From: Blautia liquoris
Lineage (GTDB): Bacteria > Bacillota > Clostridia > Lachnospirales > Lachnospiraceae
Assembly (NCBI RefSeq): GCF_015159595.1
Contig: NZ_CP063304.1
Coordinates: 2,542,001 to 2,606,000, forward strand
DNA: 64,000 nucleotides
Direction of reading: 5' to 3'
Under the pieces are notes generated by a model. That model ran no database searches. It was not told where the DNA came from and worked only from the letters and a program-made list of their open reading frames with translations. This document shows, one piece after another, positions 26,526 through 35,070 of this stretch. Both the position numbers and the translations under genes were made by a program. The first letter of the stretch is position 1. Every line of letters begins with the position of its first letter.

Positions 26526-27182
26526 TCAAACCCGTTCACCAGTCACAATCAGGCGTTTTTTCTCTCCGCTAACCAGATAAGTACAAGTCAGTAACGTAAC
26601 CAGATCCTTATCTTCTTGTATCTGCAGTTTTCCGGTATCCGTCTCATCGATGACTTCTTTTTTGTTCACCTTATAGGAAAGAGTTCCCTCTAAATTATGG
26701 ATGTAAAATACATCCCCAAAATCTAAATGACTAATTTTACTAAACCATTCATGGTTTGCAAAGCCGGAATGTCCCGCCAGAACACAATGGGTTCCAATTC
26801 CGCCCATGGGAAGTGATGTCCCTTGAATGACCGCAATCCCACGCCCTAAGTTCTCTTCTGTCGCGCCAAGGTATATGGGCAGTTCCATCTTCAGGGAAGG
26901 CAGTTCAAGCACTGCAAAAATATCATTTGACTTGTCCCACTGCAGATCCTGTTGGAAGTCTTTTTTTGTATTTTCTTCGAACTCTTTTTCTATCTTCTGT
27001 ATATCTCGAATTGCCTCTTTTTTCTCGTCTTCTGGCATTGTCGTAACAGATTCCCGATAACTGGAAACCAGTATACTGTCATTTTGTGCGCTCAGATATT
27101 TTGCAATCTGCGGATAGCAAAACATACCAATCCCCAATATCAGCAGGCTCCAGCCGATCATTCGTTGTCTCTTCTTTTTCAT
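26526..27182 (-). CDS. Sortase, pilus-associated (third sortase gene)
   Basis: This 218-residue transpeptidase has an N-terminal membrane anchor (about residues 8-28) and a sortase barrel with catalytic His in LAGHSGFANHEWF (about 138), Cys in TLLTCTY (about 199) and Arg in RLIVTGER. It lacks the C-terminal membrane segment and the DPF/DPW lid of typical pilin polymerases, so it may be the housekeeping-like enzyme that attaches the finished pilus or the tip to the wall; that role is inferred. The start overlaps the previous sortase stop by 4 bp. Confidence 0.92.
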   Translation of the reverse strand: MKKKRQRMIGWSLLILGIGMFCYPQIAKYLSAQNDSILVSSYRESVTTMPEDEKKEAIRDIQKIEKEFEENTKKDFQQDLQWDKSNDIFAVLELPSLKMELPIYLGATEENLGRGIAVIQGTSLPMGGIGTHCVLAGHSGFANHEWFSKISHLDFGDVFYIHNLEGTLSYKVNKKEVIDETDTGKLQIQEDKDLVTLLTCTYLVSGEKKRLIVTGERV

Positions 27183-28021
27183 CTGCTGTCATCTTCCTTA
27201 CTCTTTCTGCGTCTTTTTCTTACCACCAACAGCAGAAGCAATCCACCGCCAACAATTACTCCCACAAGAAGCTTGTCCTGATTCATTGCCCCTGATTCCG
27301 TAGAGATCCGGTCAAGTTCTGTGCTTGACGGTTCGTCCACGCGTCTGGCATGTACCAGAAGTCGTTCGTTGTTTATCATATACGGATGGCATGTCAACAG
27401 CGTCATAAGATCCCAGCCCGGTTCAATATGAAGCTTGTCAATATCCATTGGTTTAATCACCTCCGTGCTATAAACCTCATAATAGAGTTTTTCATCGAGG
27501 CTCTTAACCCAGAAAACATCTCCTTTTTTCAGCTTATCGAGATCTCTGAATAACTTAGCCTCAGGCAGGCCACGATGTCCGGTCAGTACGCAATGGGAAG
27601 ATTCGCCGCCCACCGGCATAGACGTTCCCTCCATCCAGCCGACGCCGACTTGCAAAATCGCTTCACTCATGCCGTCATAAATCGGTAAAAAGACATCAAT
27701 CTGAGGAATTTCAATATAGGCGAGAATCTCTCCGATATTTAAAAAGCTCTGATTGTTTTGCGTCGTCTCCCCGGAGAAGGGATCTTGAATCGTTAGATTG
27801 GAATCGGAAAGCTGCTGATTATATTTTCTCGCCGCTTGTAGCTTTTTCTCCTTCTCTTCCTCAGAGAGTTTTTTTAATTCTTCTTCATAATTCGATATTA
27901 CGACCGTTTGATTTTTCTGGTTAATTGCATTGGAAATTACAGGATACAGTACAACCGATGCTCCTGCAATAAAAAACAAAACTAAAAATATGCGCCATAC
28001 TTTATTTCCAATTTTCTTCAT
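27179..28021 (-). CDS. Class C sortase (pilin polymerase candidate)
   Basis: This 280-residue sortase has membrane segments at both ends (about residues 10-30 and 250-270) and a basic C-terminus, as in SrtC enzymes that link pilins. Catalytic His is in LTGHRGLPEAKLF, Cys in TLLTCHPYMINNERL, and Arg in LLVHARRVDE. The motif DPF (in LTIQDPFSGE, about residue 80) matches the lid that covers the active site in class C sortases. It is the only one of the three with this motif and is therefore the best polymerase candidate. It overlaps the preceding sortase gene by 20 bp. Confidence 0.94.
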   Translation of the reverse strand: MKKIGNKVWRIFLVLFFIAGASVVLYPVISNAINQKNQTVVISNYEEELKKLSEEEKEKKLQAARKYNQQLSDSNLTIQDPFSGETTQNNQSFLNIGEILAYIEIPQIDVFLPIYDGMSEAILQVGVGWMEGTSMPVGGESSHCVLTGHRGLPEAKLFRDLDKLKKGDVFWVKSLDEKLYYEVYSTEVIKPMDIDKLHIEPGWDLMTLLTCHPYMINNERLLVHARRVDEPSSTELDRISTESGAMNQDKLLVGVIVGGGLLLLLVVRKRRRKSKEDDSR

Positions 28022-28871
28022 AGGTTCTTTTCTTTACTCTTGTTTGAATGAATTTTATAAAAAGTATCAGAATTGCAAAAAAAACGATGACAAACAGATA
28101 TTCCTGATACTTGACGAGTGGCGAAATCTTTCTGTCCTGACTTTTTGCTTTTACGCCTTCGTTATATTCGGTTCGGTGGGCGCGAACCAGCATTCGATGG
28201 CTGTTAATCATATAGGGATCACAGGTGATCAAGGTTACCAGATCACGGCCTTCTTCAATCTCCAGCGCTGAGATGTCCGTTGGCAAAACCACGCGGACAC
28301 TCTCTACTTCGTATGCCAGTGTCTCTTGAGCGGCATGTAAGAAAAACACATCTTTGATCTCCATCTGATCCAGATCGCGAAACATCCTTGCCGATGGGAG
28401 TCCGCGGTGTGCACTGATTACACAGTGCGTGCTATCCCCCCCGACCGGAAGTGAAGTTTTCGGCATCAGCCCTGCCCCCCGACTCAGGATCTCGTCGGAT
28501 TCTCCATAGTAAATCGGCAATTCTATATCAATCCTGGGAATCTCAACATATCCCAGTACTTCACCAATATTTTTCATTTCAATGTTGACACGTTCCATGG
28601 CCTCCTTCTCCCGCGGCGTAATTGTTTCCGATCTGCTGCCTTCAAGATCTTTCACATACGCATTATAGCGTACCGCTTCTTCCCGCTGTCTTTGCCTTTC
28701 CCCTTCCTCCATCCGATCCATCTTCTCGTCATAATTCGAAATCACCTGAGTCTGACTTCTGTGGTTTATATTGCTGGAAATCAACGGATAGAGAAAAGTC
28801 AGCAGTCCAATAAAAAAGACAACCAGAAAAATTGTTCTTCCACACAGAATATGTAATATTCTTTTTTTCAT
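28002..28871 (-). CDS. Class C sortase
   Basis: This 289-residue enzyme has N- and C-terminal membrane segments and the sortase catalytic set: His in ISAHRGLPSARMF, Cys in TLITCDPYMINSHRM, and Arg in LVRAHRTEY. The lid region (about 75-95) has no DPF/DPW motif. It is the first of three overlapping sortase genes and follows the backbone pilin across a 147-bp gap with two strong hairpins. It probably attaches one of the two surface proteins to the pilus. Confidence 0.94.
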   Translation of the reverse strand: MKKRILHILCGRTIFLVVFFIGLLTFLYPLISSNINHRSQTQVISNYDEKMDRMEEGERQRQREEAVRYNAYVKDLEGSRSETITPREKEAMERVNIEMKNIGEVLGYVEIPRIDIELPIYYGESDEILSRGAGLMPKTSLPVGGDSTHCVISAHRGLPSARMFRDLDQMEIKDVFFLHAAQETLAYEVESVRVVLPTDISALEIEEGRDLVTLITCDPYMINSHRMLVRAHRTEYNEGVKAKSQDRKISPLVKYQEYLFVIVFFAILILFIKFIQTRVKKRTYEENWK

Positions 28872-28907
28872 GGCACCTCCCTAAAGTTCTCTGTCAACCC
28901 AAAAGTA

Positions 28908-28983
28908 TTCTGCAGCCATGTCAAACATACTGTTCACGCTGCAGAACACTTCTCGATTGACAGCTTCCCTCGAAGCTGTCAAT
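28908..28983. promoter_or_regulatory. Two hairpins between the backbone pilin and the sortase genes
   Basis: There is a 9-bp inverted repeat (28908-28916 with 28938-28946, TTCTGCAGC/GCTGCAGAA) and a perfect 11-bp one (28956-28966 with 28973-28983, ATTGACAGCTT/AAGCTGTCAAT). Neither has a T-tract, so they look less like full terminators than like a processing or attenuation site that lowers sortase expression relative to pilin. That role is inferred. Confidence 0.6.
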
Positions 28984-29018
28984 GCGATTTCTATAGTTAT
29001 GTAGGATCCGTCAATCGG

Positions 29019-30884
29019 TTAATCTGCGTTTGTACGCTTTCCTTTTTTCAGGAAGTACGCCGCCACAATCATCATCGTAATACCTCCGACGGTAAGGATG
29101 AGCGATCCGATTCCGCCGGTCTGAGGAATCTGAAGCCCTTTGTTATTCTCAACTTTTATAAAGATTTCCCCATTATAACTTTCCTTGGTAATTGAGAAGG
29201 ATTCCGGAGTTTTTAACAGATTATACTGTGAACCGTTCAGGCTTGGTGCCTTTGTCTCTACCAGCCAATAGTATCCCCCCTTTAAACCTTTAATTTCAAA
29301 AACACCATCACTTTGGGATTTCATGACAACATCCGCACCGACAACAGGGGTTACAAATTTCGATGTGTCATTTGCATCAATCAAAGCCTGTGTCCATTTT
29401 AACAAATCAGTACCCGTTGCATTTTTTGAAATCTTAAACTCAGCGCCGGGCAGCATAATCGTATTATCCTTGCCATCTACCTTTTTAAACTGTGCGCCAC
29501 CGGTCCAGACCGTTGGAATTGTCGGCGGCTCCACCGGACCCTGGGGATCGTCCTCTGTGTCCGTTCCTGTGTTGTTTGTAAAGTTCAGCTTTGCATCATT
29601 CGGAATCTCCGAACCCATAACCGCTGTATCATTAATGCTGGTTGCATAGGAAATTGTAATCTTCTGCCCTTCAAAATCCTTGATCGAAGCAGGGTTAAAC
29701 GCAACCGTCAAGACATTGGATGCATAGTTTACCGTATAATGTGTTCCCGCTGTTAAGACGGTGCCGTCAGCCGCTTTCACCTGAAATCCGTCTGCTGAAG
29801 CAGTTCCCTTAAAATCAAGACGAGTATCAATCGTATCTGTGACATTGAACTTTGTATAAGTTTCTATATCTTTTGGTACGCTTACCTTAATCGACCAGTT
29901 AACGGTCTCACCGACCTGGGAGGTCCCGCCGGCGTCTTCTTCTTTTTCAATCGATGGTCTTGCTTCATTCTTGATTTTAATCAAAGGACCATCTTGAAAT
30001 GTATAATTGGGACCATTCGTTGCTGTAATCTGACCTGCGGACACTTCAAAGGACACAGGTCTGGTATCCAGTAAATAGCCATTTGGTGCCACAGTCTCCA
30101 CCAACTGGTATTTTCCCGCCGAGATATTTTGCAGCGTCAGTCCGGCATCCGTAATTGTGATGGATCCGTTATTGCCAAGAGAAGTGTCCTTTACATAGCC
30201 AGGGGCAAGCGGATTTCCGCCCTCATCCACTCTATCTTCGACCCATTTCCGGATTTCAAATGTTGCATCACCGATGGGGTTATTCTCCGTGTTCACTTTT
30301 AAAAGCTCCAGATCCGGGGAATCCACCACGTTCTTAGGATATACATGGAGTGCCTTAGCACCAATTCCAAAATTCTCTGTACCATTTGCCTTTGTAACCG
30401 GAAGTGACAGCATGAACGGAACCCCTAAATATTCTGTTACGTTCAGCTCATCCGCATTTTGCTCAGCGAATATATACGTTCCTTCTGATAGAAAATGTGC
30501 TGTTGTCATACCGTTCGAATCCGTCGGGTCAAGCTCTCCGGTAAGTCCTCCAACCAGACCTGGGTTGGCATCAAAGTAACTTTTTATTGCATCATAGTTT
30601 GTAAGTGCACCAATAGCATCCAATTCTGCATCGGTAGCTGTGTCTCTTATCTGCCAAAATTCAAAGACAACCCCTTCCAGCCCTTCGGCACCGGCCAGAT
30701 TGGTTCCGGTAAAATCAGTGATTTCCTCGCCGTCATGATCTTCCAAGGAGGTTCCTTGTGCTACCTTCATCTTGTGAATGACCACGTCTGTAAGTGGTAC
30801 CTCTGGGTCAGCATATGCCGGAATCACTGCACTTAAGGCCACCACCAAAGCACATAACAACCCCGTTATTTTCTTCTTGAACAT
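29019..30884 (-). CDS. Major pilus backbone protein with CnaB domains and IPQTG sorting signal
   Basis: This 621-residue surface protein is the likely polymerised pilin. It has a Sec signal peptide (cleavage near AYA-DPE, residue 25), an N-terminal domain, a pilin motif VYPK with the linking Lys at 184, a CnaB domain ending in the E-box YQLVETVAPNGYLL, a middle domain (GETVNWSIKVSVPKD) as in fimbrial isopeptide-forming proteins, and a third domain with YWLVETKAP. The C-terminal signal is IPQTG (about residue 586), a hydrophobic helix and a basic tail. AGGAGG fixes the ATG at 30884. It follows the tip protein gene by 54 bp and precedes three sortases. Confidence 0.94.
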   Translation of the reverse strand: MFKKKITGLLCALVVALSAVIPAYADPEVPLTDVVIHKMKVAQGTSLEDHDGEEITDFTGTNLAGAEGLEGVVFEFWQIRDTATDAELDAIGALTNYDAIKSYFDANPGLVGGLTGELDPTDSNGMTTAHFLSEGTYIFAEQNADELNVTEYLGVPFMLSLPVTKANGTENFGIGAKALHVYPKNVVDSPDLELLKVNTENNPIGDATFEIRKWVEDRVDEGGNPLAPGYVKDTSLGNNGSITITDAGLTLQNISAGKYQLVETVAPNGYLLDTRPVSFEVSAGQITATNGPNYTFQDGPLIKIKNEARPSIEKEEDAGGTSQVGETVNWSIKVSVPKDIETYTKFNVTDTIDTRLDFKGTASADGFQVKAADGTVLTAGTHYTVNYASNVLTVAFNPASIKDFEGQKITISYATSINDTAVMGSEIPNDAKLNFTNNTGTDTEDDPQGPVEPPTIPTVWTGGAQFKKVDGKDNTIMLPGAEFKISKNATGTDLLKWTQALIDANDTSKFVTPVVGADVVMKSQSDGVFEIKGLKGGYYWLVETKAPSLNGSQYNLLKTPESFSITKESYNGEIFIKVENNKGLQIPQTGGIGSLILTVGGITMMIVAAYFLKKGKRTNAD

Positions 30885-30938
30885 AACTTTTTCCTCCTGT
30901 TTTTTATTCTGTAGCATTTTTATAAAAAATGACATGTG

Positions 30939-33900
30939 TCAATTTCTATCCGTAGATTTTTTTTTGCGTCGTTTGGCTATGATAGCCAGCAGCATCAGTC
31001 CCCCACCGATAAACAACAGGTAATATGTCCCGTGTCCTCCGGCAGCTGGCAGCTTAGCGGATCTCTTATTCTCAATCTCATATCCGCAGGTATAGGCCCC
31101 AGCTTCCTGTCCGGTCAATGTAATCGGCTGCAGGGTCACACTTCCGAGAGACACTGTAACGTTTCCTTCTGAATCGAATTCCAATATTACATCTTTGGTT
31201 AACAGATTATACCCGGAAGGTGCTTTTGTCTCCGTTAGCTTATATGTTCCGGGCTTCTGCCATGGAATATCGAAGCTGCCCTGTGCATTTGTTTCCAGGA
31301 GCAGACTGCTTACCTCATCACCATCCGAATCGAGTACCTTTTCCGAATCCTCCGCATTGCTAAGTGTAAATCTGGCCTTATCCGCCGTTATCGGCGTCCC
31401 GTCAGAGTCTACCTTCAACATCCGAATCGGTTTGATGGCAAGCGTATTCGTAAGCTCCATCCCAATAATTCCCGAAACGTCTGTCTTATAGCTTACCTCT
31501 GTTTCGTAGCCGGGTACCGCCCGTTCCTGCACTTCATACGTATACTCATACCCCTTATGCAGGCCGAAATCGAAGTTCCATTCTTGGTCTTCATCCGGTG
31601 TTACCTGTATGGTCTCAATATCTTGAATAAAATCTCCTTTAGCACCCGTCTGCGTATTCCGTTCATACTGCTTCAGTGTCAGCTCAATCGCAGAGGGACG
31701 CAGTCCCAACAGGTTGTCCATATCTGACCATAGCTTTTCGCCTTTGGGATTGATCCAGTAATCCAGATCGCGTTCATACAGGAAGGTATGGGTATAACTG
31801 ATCCTATCGGCTTTATCCAACTCTACACTGATTTCCTTATCCTGTGGCTGCCCGGAAGAAAGAGTCTCCCTGAACTTCCAATAAGGAGAAATTCCTGCCG
31901 GAAGTGGCTGACTGGCTCCTTCATAGCTCTTAATCTCTACCGTATCATAGCCAAATGTGGGCTCCGCAATGACTGCTCCCGACACATCCAAGGGGATTCC
32001 ATACAAATCTTTCTGGGAAATACGCACATACTGACTGTCATCATTACTCTTGCGGACATTGTCGGAAGTGTCTGCATACAGCTCTTCATTTGGCGGCGAT
32101 GCAGTTTCCCCTTCCCCATTATGTAAGGCATTGGCGAGTGTGTAAAAGTTATCTGTCACAAAAGATGCCCCAACGTAGTCCGTTCTTTCATACTCCCGCA
32201 CGCTGGCAGCATTCTGTGAATAGCGGAGATTCTCACCCCAGAGAATCAGCCTTCCATTATCCGTTACATCTACTGTAAATGTTTCGTCTCTCGCCTCTGT
32301 ACCGGATACCAGTTCCCCGCTCAGCAATTCTCCCTTTTGTGTATAAGCAGGATTGTTATACAGCGCCATAAATTCACTGTCCGTCAGTTCACCGACATCG
32401 ATATTGAAATCATTGTTTCCGCTGTCATACGGAATGAATACATATTTTAAACTGGCTACATTTGAGTACAGGTCTGCCAGCAAGCTGTCACTATGGTATG
32501 AGGCCGGAAGATGGACAGTAACTGTCGCGGTTTCCATACTGTCATCGTCATCGGTTTTATATACTTTGCGCTGCGGTTTCTCTGCATAGATATCAATCAT
32601 ATCGATGGTAGGAGCTCCCCGCATATACATGACCTCATAGGTATACCGGTCATACAGACCCGAAGTTGTACTGCCGTTTTGATCGTATTTGTTCTGATAG
32701 TCCCATCCCCAGGCAATCGCACCGGAACCATCATTTCCCCATTTGAAGAGGTTGCCATCCGCATCGATAAACGCATATGCGGAAAGGCTGCAGTCCATCT
32801 GGGCAATATAGGGCACTTCCTTAAACGCCAGATCAATCCACAGCTTTTCATCCGGATCCGTCGCCGGCATGGCTTCGATCCCAGGGGCAATCACCTTTCC
32901 GCTGCTGTCCACCTTATAGTATTTACCATTGGTCAATCCACTCACACCGTCGGCCGAGGCTGCACGGACACACTTAATCCGTTCTCCGTCAACACTAAGC
33001 ACTGTTCCGTCAGCATCCTTCAGCATGTATTTTTCGTCATAAATCGTCGGATGTAAATCATTCAGAGCGTTAATACCATAGCCGAATCTGGTGGTAGGCC
33101 GAATATCTCCTCCCAAATAGACCGGAAGCTTTGCGCTGGAATCATAGATCTGTGTATCTCCATCTCCGATAATCTTTGGTACCTGCTGTGCTGCAGCGGA
33201 TCGAATCAGCTCATCGTTAGAATCCTCATAACCTCCTTCACGGCCAAATCCGAAATAGTATCCGGAGCCCCAGCCCCAGGGTCTTCCATGCTGGTCGATA
33301 AAATAGCAGACCATTTCACTGGCAGTTACCACTGTGGCTTTCGGCTGATAACCATATTCCGCCACCTCCGCGCTGTCAAGAACAATCTTTTGCGGTGCCA
33401 TCTTGATTACAGCACTGTTGGCAACGATGCCATCGCCATAAGTACGTCCCCACTCCCATGCGTCGCCATTTTCATCAGCCACAACTGTGCGGTCATGGCC
33501 TCCATCCTGCAGTCGTGCATAGGAGGTATCCACATCTATAATCCGTGGCATTCCGCTCTCCGAACGGTCTATCATCACAAAATTATGGTTAGATAATACA
33601 GTATTGCCAAATCCCTGTTCGCCATTGGCATTTGTACCACAGGTCCATAAATCCCCTTTATCGTCCAGAATCTTGGCCGAGACCTCTCCGATAACCACTT
33701 TCACAATCTTTCTCGTTCCATCTGAAAAATCCGGATGAATCGTAATCTTGGTGGGAGTACCCACATTTGAGATACCTCCAGTACCCAATTTTCCACTTGG
33801 ATAGTTCGACCCCCATACCCAAAGCTCGTCATTTTCATCAAGTGCTGCGCAGGCACCTTGTCCCAGATATGCATCGCTTGGGAAAATATGCTTAATCCTG

Positions 33901-34721
33901 GGCAGTCCGGGAACCTGTTGCGGTGTATAATTATGTGTACTATAAGAATTATTCCCCATTTGATAAGTCGAACCATCTCCCCATGCATAAACGATGCCAT
34001 CATCACTTAAGGCGTATCGGGTTTCATAACTGGATCCGATTTCGGTAATTGTTATATTATTATTTACAAAGTAGGGAATCCGCTTCATGCCACCATAGTA
34101 ATTCGGCGCCGCAATGACACCGGTAACATTTTCAACCGTTCCTCCGATTCCCAATTCTCCATAGAGATTGTATCCAAACGACCAAATCTTCCCGGCCGCA
34201 TCAAGGGCCATTCCTCCCATACAGCCGTTTGAAAACTGCTTGAATTTTACCAAAGAAATCTGACCATAGCGGTTTGCATCTGCAGCACTTTCGCCTGGGG
34301 TATTTCCGGCAAACGGTGCTATGGGCATCAGTTCCTCCTGTTTGACAGGAAGTTGCTCTTCCTGTTCTTCATCTTGTTCTTCTTTCGTTTCTTCTGTTTT
34401 TGTTTCTTCTGTTTTTGTTTCTTTTGTTTCTTCCTTTATAGATTCTTCCTCAGAAGTTTCTGCACTTTGCTTTCCTTTTTCGCTGCTGTTTTGACTCTCC
34501 TGCACGCCGTCGTGTTCTTTAGTTCCCGATTCATAGTTCTCCTGTGCTAAATTCTGTTCTTCTGTTTCCGACGATTCAATGTCAGTATCACTCGTCACCT
34601 CTGCCGGCATATCACTCACTTCTCCGGCACGAACCGGTTCCTGAACTCCCGTGTATAGCAGTAGAAAAATAAGCAAAAAACATAAAATACGCTTTCTTTT
34701 TTGGCTTTTTCGTGTTTTCAT
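30939..34721 (-). CDS. Pilus tip adhesin with RCC1-type beta-propeller and CnaB domains
   Basis: This 1260-residue secreted protein has a signal peptide (residues 1-32) and a Glu/Thr/Lys-rich low-complexity stalk (about 45-135). Seven RCC1-like repeats follow (about 155-690; cores such as GKIWSFGYN, GIVYAWGDG, DELWVWGSN, GDLWTCGTN, GDAWEWGRT, GRPWGWGSG and GNLFKWGND), with an insertion of about 150 residues between the sixth and seventh. Seven repeats fit one closed seven-bladed propeller. The C-terminal part has CnaB-type domains (YEVQERAVPGYE; KLTETKAPSGY), then sorting signal LPAAG (about 1224), a helix and a basic tail. It is the first gene of the pilus operon, the usual place for the tip protein. 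The ligand is unknown. Confidence 0.9.
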   Translation of the reverse strand: MKTRKSQKRKRILCFLLIFLLLYTGVQEPVRAGEVSDMPAEVTSDTDIESSETEEQNLAQENYESGTKEHDGVQESQNSSEKGKQSAETSEEESIKEETKETKTEETKTEETKEEQDEEQEEQLPVKQEELMPIAPFAGNTPGESAADANRYGQISLVKFKQFSNGCMGGMALDAAGKIWSFGYNLYGELGIGGTVENVTGVIAAPNYYGGMKRIPYFVNNNITITEIGSSYETRYALSDDGIVYAWGDGSTYQMGNNSYSTHNYTPQQVPGLPRIKHIFPSDAYLGQGACAALDENDELWVWGSNYPSGKLGTGGISNVGTPTKITIHPDFSDGTRKIVKVVIGEVSAKILDDKGDLWTCGTNANGEQGFGNTVLSNHNFVMIDRSESGMPRIIDVDTSYARLQDGGHDRTVVADENGDAWEWGRTYGDGIVANSAVIKMAPQKIVLDSAEVAEYGYQPKATVVTASEMVCYFIDQHGRPWGWGSGYYFGFGREGGYEDSNDELIRSAAAQQVPKIIGDGDTQIYDSSAKLPVYLGGDIRPTTRFGYGINALNDLHPTIYDEKYMLKDADGTVLSVDGERIKCVRAASADGVSGLTNGKYYKVDSSGKVIAPGIEAMPATDPDEKLWIDLAFKEVPYIAQMDCSLSAYAFIDADGNLFKWGNDGSGAIAWGWDYQNKYDQNGSTTSGLYDRYTYEVMYMRGAPTIDMIDIYAEKPQRKVYKTDDDDSMETATVTVHLPASYHSDSLLADLYSNVASLKYVFIPYDSGNNDFNIDVGELTDSEFMALYNNPAYTQKGELLSGELVSGTEARDETFTVDVTDNGRLILWGENLRYSQNAASVREYERTDYVGASFVTDNFYTLANALHNGEGETASPPNEELYADTSDNVRKSNDDSQYVRISQKDLYGIPLDVSGAVIAEPTFGYDTVEIKSYEGASQPLPAGISPYWKFRETLSSGQPQDKEISVELDKADRISYTHTFLYERDLDYWINPKGEKLWSDMDNLLGLRPSAIELTLKQYERNTQTGAKGDFIQDIETIQVTPDEDQEWNFDFGLHKGYEYTYEVQERAVPGYETEVSYKTDVSGIIGMELTNTLAIKPIRMLKVDSDGTPITADKARFTLSNAEDSEKVLDSDGDEVSSLLLETNAQGSFDIPWQKPGTYKLTETKAPSGYNLLTKDVILEFDSEGNVTVSLGSVTLQPITLTGQEAGAYTCGYEIENKRSAKLPAAGGHGTYYLLFIGGGLMLLAIIAKRRKKKSTDRN

Positions 34722-34781
34722 CTAACTCCCTCCTGTCTAAGCACACTATAGTCAGAATTTAACATGAATTTTACACTATTT

Positions 34782-34818
34782 ACCTGAATATAAGTGTATA
34801 AAACACTTTTATTCAGGT
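34782..34818. promoter_or_regulatory. 15-bp inverted repeat in the pilus mRNA leader
   Basis: ACCTGAATATAAGTG (34782-34796) and CACTTTTATTCAGGT (34804-34818) form a stem with one mismatch and a 7-nt loop. It lies downstream of the predicted -10 and 61 bp before the tip-protein start. It could be an RNA hairpin or an operator for another regulator. Confidence 0.55.
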
Positions 34819-34849
34819 TTTAATGTTAATAATTTCACTATTATCAATA

Positions 34850-34917
34850 ATAATACAGTAAAAAAATACGAAATAGTATTGAAGTGTCCTAAATTGGCAA
34901 CTTGATGTCTTAAATGA
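34850..34917 (-). promoter_or_regulatory. LytTR-type promoter of the pilus operon
   Basis: CCTAAATTG (34888-34896) and CTTAAATGA (34909-34917) are direct repeats spaced 9-12-9. Read on the minus strand they fit the LytTR half-site pattern at 8 of 9 and 7 of 9 positions. Below them lie 10 nt, a weak -35 (34872-34877), 16 nt and TATTAT (34850-34855), the same layout as before the LytTR gene. The rest of the 34,722-35,070 gap holds the leader hairpin and the terminator of the upstream operon. Confidence 0.7.
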
Positions 34918-34950
34918 TGATATTTGTCTAATTTTCATATATTTTGGCCA

Positions 34951-34985
34951 TGCAAAAAGGAACTGCGATTGCAGTTCCTTTTTGC
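34951..34985 (-). terminator. Terminator of the nucleoside operon
   Basis: A long inverted repeat (GCAAAAAGGAACTGC with GCAGTTCC and a T-run) with a 4-nt loop lies 86 bp past the last gene of the operon. The A/T-rich stem base supplies a T-tract on both strands. It also insulates the pilus promoter. Confidence 0.85.
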
Positions 34986-35070
34986 AGATCATTTATTCTT
35001 TTGTTCTATAATTATTTTAAAAACTATTTTTTCACCTTAATCACTGCTAATCTCAGTCCTTCTTATGCTT

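Noticed and set aside
34353-34550. A hydrophobic, Phe/Cys-rich plus-strand peptide opposite the tip protein
   Set aside because: It is the reverse reading of the Glu/Thr/Lys-rich low-complexity stalk, not a real membrane protein.
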